NCBI RefSeq assembly: GCF_013112485.1
Contig: NZ_JABFHG010000011.1
Coordinates: 124,001-188,000, forward strand
Origin: Roseicella sp. DB1501
Lineage (GTDB): Bacteria > Pseudomonadota > Alphaproteobacteria > Acetobacterales > Acetobacteraceae
DNA length: 64,000 nucleotides
Reading direction: 5' to 3'
The notes beneath the pieces were generated by a model that searched no databases, was not told the DNA's origin, and saw nothing but the letters and a program-made list of their open reading frames with translations. This document shows, piece by piece, positions 59,975 through 64,000 of this stretch (position 1 is its first letter; each line of letters begins with the position of its first letter). Both the position numbers and the translations under genes were made by a program.

Positions 59975-60016
59975 CGGCATGAATGGCCCATTCATGCCGG
60001 GCGCCCGAATGGGGGC
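59975..60016. repeat. 25-bp palindrome plus 6-4-6 hairpin, related to other extragenic repeats
   Basis: CGGCATGAATGG (59975-59986) and CCATTCATGCCG (59988-59999) are perfect 12-bp arms around one base. A GCGCCC-GAAT-GGGGGC hairpin (60001-60016, one mismatch) follows, nearly identical to H2 of repeat copy 5. The palindrome recurs with one change at 14201-14225. Together with the 37-bp repeats this makes 59746-60048 a 300-base gene-free stretch made wholly of hairpins. Confidence 0.75.
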
Positions 60017-60048
60017 CGTTGGTGTGTCAACATCAACGGCCGTTGGTA

Positions 60049-61059
60049 TCATGCCACCGGCCGCGCCAGGTTGGCGAGCGAGGCGCCGGCGAGCCAGCGG
60101 CGGAGGTTGTCGCAGAAGATCGCCGCCACCCGCTCCGGCAGCCCGTCCGAGGCGGCGGCGCTGTGCGGCGAGACGATGACGTTCGGCAGCGCCCAGAAGG
60201 GGCTGTCGGGCGGCAGCGGCTCGGCCTCGAAGACATCGAGGAAGGCACCGGCGAGGCGGCCCTCCTGCAGCGCCGCGAGCAGCGCCGCCTCCGCCACCAC
60301 GCCGCCGCGCGAGACATTCACCAGATGCGCCCCAGGCGGCAGCCGGGCGAGCGCCGCCGCATCGATCAGCCCGCACGTCGTCGTGGTGAGCGGGCAGGCG
60401 AGCAGCAGCCAGTCGGCGCGCGGTAGCCAGTCGGGCAGATTGGCGAAGCCGGCGGCCACGTCGAAGCCGTCAGGCAGGCCGGCAGCGGGGTCGCGCCGGA
60501 TGCCGACCGTCCGCAGGCCGAAGGCCCGGCAGAGCCGCCCGATCTCCTGCCCGATCGGGCCGGTGCCGATGACGAGCGCCGTCTGCCCCTCGAAGGCGCG
60601 CGGCTCGGCCGCGCCGTAGAGCGGTTCCCAGGCCCGGCGGCGCTGCGCCTCCATCACCCGCGGGAGCTGCCGGGCGAGGGCGAGCAACCCGGCGATGGCG
60701 GTCTGCGCCACCGCGATCGCGCTGGCGCCGGCGCTGTTGGTCAGCAGCAGCCCGCGTCCCAGCATGGCCTGGTAGACGGCCATGTCGGTGCCGGCGGAGA
60801 AGGTCTGCACCCAGCGCAGGCTTGGCAGCGTCTGCAAGAAATCGGTGAAGCGCAGGAAGCGCGGGGTCAGGCGGTGGCGGGTACCGCCGAGGAAGAGGTC
60901 GCGGGTGACGAAAGCGATCTCCGCCCCGGCCGCCGCCGGCAATGGCCCCTCCGGCGGCACCGGGATCAACCGGGCGGTCGGCGCCGCGGCGCGGATGCGC
61001 GCGCCGTGCCGCGCCGCCGCGACATCCGAGAGCAGGATGCCGGGCGCCGCGCCGGCCAT
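60049..61059 (-). CDS. D-2-hydroxyacid dehydrogenase family protein
   Basis: A 336-residue NAD(P)-dependent oxidoreductase. The Rossmann motif is GTGPIGQEIGRL near residue 155. The catalytic set is present as Arg in VNVSRGGVVAE, Glu in DVFEAEPLP and His in SPHSAA. It acts on 2-hydroxy/2-keto acids, and NADP glyoxylate/hydroxypyruvate reductases share this layout. It is the last gene of a four-gene minus-strand operon (14-base gap after the aldolase). Exact substrate is unknown. Confidence 0.9.
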   Translation of the reverse strand: MAGAAPGILLSDVAAARHGARIRAAAPTARLIPVPPEGPLPAAAGAEIAFVTRDLFLGGTRHRLTPRFLRFTDFLQTLPSLRWVQTFSAGTDMAVYQAMLGRGLLLTNSAGASAIAVAQTAIAGLLALARQLPRVMEAQRRRAWEPLYGAAEPRAFEGQTALVIGTGPIGQEIGRLCRAFGLRTVGIRRDPAAGLPDGFDVAAGFANLPDWLPRADWLLLACPLTTTTCGLIDAAALARLPPGAHLVNVSRGGVVAEAALLAALQEGRLAGAFLDVFEAEPLPPDSPFWALPNVIVSPHSAAASDGLPERVAAIFCDNLRRWLAGASLANLARPVA

Positions 61060-61073
61060 GGCAGCCGCCGCGC

Positions 61074-61862
61074 TCAGTCGCGGTAGCTCGGATCGATGCG
61101 GTCGAGCTTGCGCAGCAGCGCCGGCCAGTCGAGCACGCCGAAGGGCCGGCGGACATGCGGCTGGTAGTTCATGTAGGTCTTCTCGACCACCTCGGGCGGC
61201 ACAGCGATCATCGGGCTGTTGCAGGACATCGCCGCGATCTGCGTCTTGCAGGAAAGCTCGAGGCGATGCAGCGCGTTGAAGGCCTCGGGGATGGTGCGGC
61301 CGACCGTCAGCAGGCCGTGATTGCGCAGGATCATGGCGTTGTTGTCGCCGAGGTCGCGCACCAGCCGCTCCTGCTCCGACAGGTCGAGCACCACGCCGTT
61401 GAAGTCGTGGTAGCTGACATGGGCGAAGCGCATGCTGGTCTGGGTGTTCGGCAGCAGCCCGCATTCCAGCGTCGAGACCGCCATGCCCGCCCAGGTGTGG
61501 GTATGCGCGACGCAGGCGAGGTCGTGCCGCGCCCGGTGGATCGCCGAATGGATGACGAAGCCCGCGCGGTTGACACCGTATTGCTGCCCGCCGGGGAAGT
61601 CCGGCGCCAGCAGCACGTTGCCGTCATAGTCGATCTTCATCAGCGAGGAGGCGGTGATCTCCTCGTAGAGCAGGCCATAGGCGTTGATCAGGAAGGCGTC
61701 CTCGCCCGGCACGCGGACGGAGACGTGGTTCGCGATCAGGTCGCTCATCTGGTAGAGATCGACCAGCCGGTAGCAGGCGGCGAGGTCGACGCGCGCCTGC
61801 CACTCCTCCGGGCTCACCTTGTGGCGCAGGGAGGGGACGCGCCAGGTCATTCCATCAAGCAT
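61074..61862 (-). CDS. Class II aldolase/adducin family protein
   Basis: A 262-residue protein of the fuculose-aldolase/adducin fold. The zinc ligands appear as HTHTWAG and a later NHGLLTVG; an early NHVSVRVPG segment is also typical. Such proteins cleave or decarboxylate hydroxylated acids and sugar phosphates. The start at 61862 (MLDGMTWRV) follows GGAAGGA; an ATG at 61850 is a second choice. It stands between an amidohydrolase and a 2-hydroxyacid dehydrogenase in the same operon. Confidence 0.88.
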   Translation of the reverse strand: MLDGMTWRVPSLRHKVSPEEWQARVDLAACYRLVDLYQMSDLIANHVSVRVPGEDAFLINAYGLLYEEITASSLMKIDYDGNVLLAPDFPGGQQYGVNRAGFVIHSAIHRARHDLACVAHTHTWAGMAVSTLECGLLPNTQTSMRFAHVSYHDFNGVVLDLSEQERLVRDLGDNNAMILRNHGLLTVGRTIPEAFNALHRLELSCKTQIAAMSCNSPMIAVPPEVVEKTYMNYQPHVRRPFGVLDWPALLRKLDRIDPSYRD

Positions 61863-61878
61863 CGGGACTGTCCTTCCG

Positions 61879-62769
61879 TCAGAAGCCGTAGAGCCTGGCC
61901 GGGTTGTCCACCAGCACGGCCCGCAATGTCGCCGCATCCGGGCACCATTCGCCGAGCTTGTCGGCCAGTGCCGCATCCTCGGACATCACCCGGTCGAAAT
62001 AGGCGATGTGCGGCCAATCCGTGCCCCAGACGCAGCGCGCGGCATTCGCCGCCAGCAGCGCCCGGGCATAGGGATCGGCCGCGGACCAGGGCGCCTCGCC
62101 GCCGGTGATCCGGTCGGCGCCCGAGATCTTGGTCCAGGCCCGCCCGTCGTGCAGCAACTCGCAGAGCAGGCGGAAGCCGGGATGCTCGGGCGTGTCCTCG
62201 CGCGTCGAGATGCGGCCCATATGGTCGATGACGAGCTCCATCCCGTGCCGCTTCAGCGCCGGCAGGGCCTCGGCGAGGTCACGGGCATGGATCCAGATCT
62301 GCAGGTGCCAGCCGCGCTCCCGCAGCCGCGGGCCGAGCGCCTCCAGGCTCTCCATGCCGACGCCGTTGCGGTAGGTGCGCTCGCCGCCCGCGCCGCGCAG
62401 CAGGTTGAGCCGCAGCCCGCGCACCCCGGCCTCGGTCATCGCGTCCAGCCTCCGGTCGTCGGTCTCCGGCGGCAGCACGGCGACGCCGCGGAAGCGATCC
62501 GGATGCCGCCGGAGCGCGTCCAGCATCGCCGCATTGTCGGTGCCCTGGGCACTCGCGGTGACGATGACGCCACGCGCGAAGCCGAGCCCGTCGAGATGCG
62601 CGAGGAAGGCCTCCACCGGCGCCTCGACGGGCGTGTAGCTGCGGTCGGCCGCGAGCGGGAAGCGGTCATAGGGGCCGAAGACATGCACATGGCTGTCGCA
62701 GGCGCCGGGCGGCACGGCGAAGCGCGGGCGCCGGCCGGGGGGCAGGTAGGGGAGGCAGGGGCGGGTCAT
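61879..62769 (-). CDS. Amidohydrolase family protein (2-pyrone-4,6-dicarboxylate lactonase-like)
   Basis: A 296-residue TIM-barrel hydrolase. The HxH metal motif is CDSHVHVFGP near residue 28, and the late Asp is in CVWGTDWPHIAYF, as in the LigI-type group of the amidohydrolase superfamily. LigI opens the lactone of 2-pyrone-4,6-dicarboxylate in aromatic acid degradation. Gaps to both neighbours are 16 bases, so it is the second gene of the operon. Whether it is a lactonase of that substrate or of another is inferred only from family. Confidence 0.87.
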   Translation of the reverse strand: MTRPCLPYLPPGRRPRFAVPPGACDSHVHVFGPYDRFPLAADRSYTPVEAPVEAFLAHLDGLGFARGVIVTASAQGTDNAAMLDALRRHPDRFRGVAVLPPETDDRRLDAMTEAGVRGLRLNLLRGAGGERTYRNGVGMESLEALGPRLRERGWHLQIWIHARDLAEALPALKRHGMELVIDHMGRISTREDTPEHPGFRLLCELLHDGRAWTKISGADRITGGEAPWSAADPYARALLAANAARCVWGTDWPHIAYFDRVMSEDAALADKLGEWCPDAATLRAVLVDNPARLYGF

Positions 62770-62785
62770 GGCGGCGCGCCTCCCC

Positions 62786-63577
62786 TCACCGGCCCTGGAA
62801 AGCCGGCTTGCGCTTCGCGGCGAAGGCGGTGGTCGCCTCGCGGTAGTCCTCGGTGCCGCTGACCACGCCGACGCAGCTCGCGGCGAAGGACAGCGCCTCG
62901 GGGAAGCTGCTCGAGGCGCCCTGGCGGACCATGCGCTTCATCAGCCGGATGGCGACCGTCGGGCCGCTGGCCAGCCGCTCGGCCACCGCCATGGTGTGCG
63001 GCAGCAGCTCGGCATCCGGCAGCACCTTGTTCACCAGGCCGATCCGCTCCGCCTCCTGCGCCGAGACGAAATCGCCGGTCCAGAGCATCTCGAGCGCCTT
63101 CGGCGTGCCGATCAGCCGCGGCAGCATCCAGGCGCCGCCATCGCCGGCGACGAAGCCGACCTTGATGTAGCTCTCGGCGAAGCGCGCGCTCTCGGCGGCG
63201 AAGCGGAGGTCGCCCATCAGCGCCATGTCCATGCCGGCGCCGGTCGCCGCGCCGTTCACCGCGACGAGATAGGGCTTGTCGAGCTCCAGCACCGTCAGCG
63301 GGATGCGGTGGACGTGGTCGGTCAGGTATTTCGACCGGTCCCAGGGCCCCTGCCCCGCGGCGGCGTTGCGTGCCATGCGCTTCACGTCGCCGCCCGAGCA
63401 GAAGATGCGGCCGGCGCCGGTCAGCACCACGGCGCGGATCGCGTCGTCGGCGATGCATTCGCGCAGCGCCCGCTCCCAGTCGGCGAGCATCTCGAGGGTG
63501 AAGGCGTTGCCGCTGTCGGGCCGGTTGAGGGTGATGACGGCGACGCCGCCCTGCCTCTCGAACAGCAATTCGCTCAC
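62786..63577 (-). CDS. Enoyl-CoA hydratase/isomerase family protein
   Basis: A 263-residue crotonase-fold protein. The oxyanion-hole regions are GRIFCSGGDVKRMA and GAATGAGMDMALMGD; GFVAGDGGAWMLPRLIG lies at the catalytic loop, with Asp where isomerases and hydratases carry acidic residues. The start is GTG at 63577 with GGGGGAA upstream. It is the first gene of the operon with the amidohydrolase, aldolase and dehydrogenase. Acyl-CoA substrates are the default assumption. Confidence 0.9.
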   Translation of the reverse strand: MSELLFERQGGVAVITLNRPDSGNAFTLEMLADWERALRECIADDAIRAVVLTGAGRIFCSGGDVKRMARNAAAGQGPWDRSKYLTDHVHRIPLTVLELDKPYLVAVNGAATGAGMDMALMGDLRFAAESARFAESYIKVGFVAGDGGAWMLPRLIGTPKALEMLWTGDFVSAQEAERIGLVNKVLPDAELLPHTMAVAERLASGPTVAIRLMKRMVRQGASSSFPEALSFAASCVGVVSGTEDYREATTAFAAKRKPAFQGR

Positions 63578-63655
63578 ATCGCTTCCCCCGGGACCGTGGC
63601 GAGCTTAGGCACGGTGGGGAGGCGCCTCAAGCCGGCCCGGGCGGCCGGCCGGCGG

Positions 63656-63979
63656 TCACTGCGAGGCCATCGCCGCGCGCACCGCGCGCCGCAGCTTGGC
63701 GATCCCGGTGCGGACATGGCCGGTGCCGCAGAGCCGCTCGCCCTCGGCCGCGAGCGAGCGCGAGGGCTCCCGCTTCGCCGCCGGCAGCTCGGCCAGGCGC
63801 AGGACGAGGCTGTTGCAATACTCGGCCGTGTCCGTGGTCACGCGCGGGCTCGGTTCCGCCGCGGCGGAGAGCACGAGCGACAGCAGCAGCGTGGGCGGCG
63901 CCAGGATGGAGGACATCAGCCCGGACAGTGCCGCCTGCCTGCTCAAGATGCCGTGGGCAGGAGATGACGCTTCGGTCAT
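63656..63979 (-). CDS. Hypothetical secreted protein
   Basis: A 107-residue protein of unknown function. A hydrophobic signal-like segment (SSILAPPTLLLSLVLSAAA) occupies residues 22-43; the true start may be the internal ATG at 63916. The mature part is helical with a Cys pair (AEYCNSLV, ERLCGTG). Neither start has a strong ribosome site. It precedes the enoyl-CoA hydratase operon by 78 bases on the same strand. Confidence 0.6.
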   Translation of the reverse strand: MTEASSPAHGILSRQAALSGLMSSILAPPTLLLSLVLSAAAEPSPRVTTDTAEYCNSLVLRLAELPAAKREPSRSLAAEGERLCGTGHVRTGIAKLRRAVRAAMASQ

Positions 63980-64000
63980 GCCCGCGGCAGCCGGATCACC

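Overview
The window is very GC-rich, gene-dense chromosomal DNA of an alphaproteobacterium. The best fit is the Acetobacteraceae/Rhodospirillales, something Roseomonas-like. This rests on gene content and order (cvpA-purF-SDR, phoH-ybeY-corC behind miaB, a SUV3-like helicase followed by an S4 protein and fdxA, alr-mlaE-mlaF), on several orphan Bug-type tripartite tricarboxylate receptors, and on near-universal G/C third codon positions. No rRNA, tRNA, CRISPR array, prophage or insertion sequence was recognised.

Left part (1-18.2 kb) is accessory and catabolic or transport-related. A minus-strand run encodes an LLM flavin monooxygenase (cut by the window edge), a family-5 solute-binding protein, an acyl-CoA ligase, a small alpha/beta hydrolase and a GMC oxidoreductase. 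Next comes a complete phosphonate/phosphate-ester ABC importer (phnC-phnD-phnE-phnE) with a well-placed candidate Pho box. A Bug receptor, a lytic transglycosylase, an orphan family-1 solute-binding protein, a TauD-type dioxygenase, a TonB siderophore receptor behind a Fur-like site and a tyrosine phosphatase follow.

Middle part (18.3-42.1 kb) is mostly housekeeping: radA, a Bug receptor, cvpA, purF, SDR, rlmJ and gpsA on the plus strand; a second TauD, a methyltransferase, nth, a hybrid histidine kinase with an apparent frameshift before its HPt domain, corC, ybeY, phoH, miaB, plsC and a DsbD-like protein on the minus strand; then hrpB on plus. Right part (42.1-64 kb): mlaF, mlaE, alr, a phasin-like protein, dnaB with DnaA-box-like sites, cfa, an MFS carrier, the SUV3-like helicase with S4 protein and ferredoxin, a GAF/HWE kinase with a degenerate receiver, a second MFS carrier, a DUF4139 protein, and a four-gene minus-strand catabolic operon (enoyl-CoA hydratase, amidohydrolase, class II aldolase, 2-hydroxyacid dehydrogenase).

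The least explained structure is a dispersed intergenic repeat of about 95 bp present five times (9152, 11258, 25633, 26763, 42015). It folds as consecutive hairpins whose stems change sequence between copies but keep pairing. Related hairpin chains lie at 14117-14225 and 59975-60016, a different composite palindrome at 28283-28381, and a triple 37-bp tandem repeat at 59804-59914. A second large-scale point: the dnaB-alr and radA-cvpA-purF blocks, usually neighbours in alphaproteobacteria, lie about 22 kb apart on opposite strands, as a single inversion would produce.
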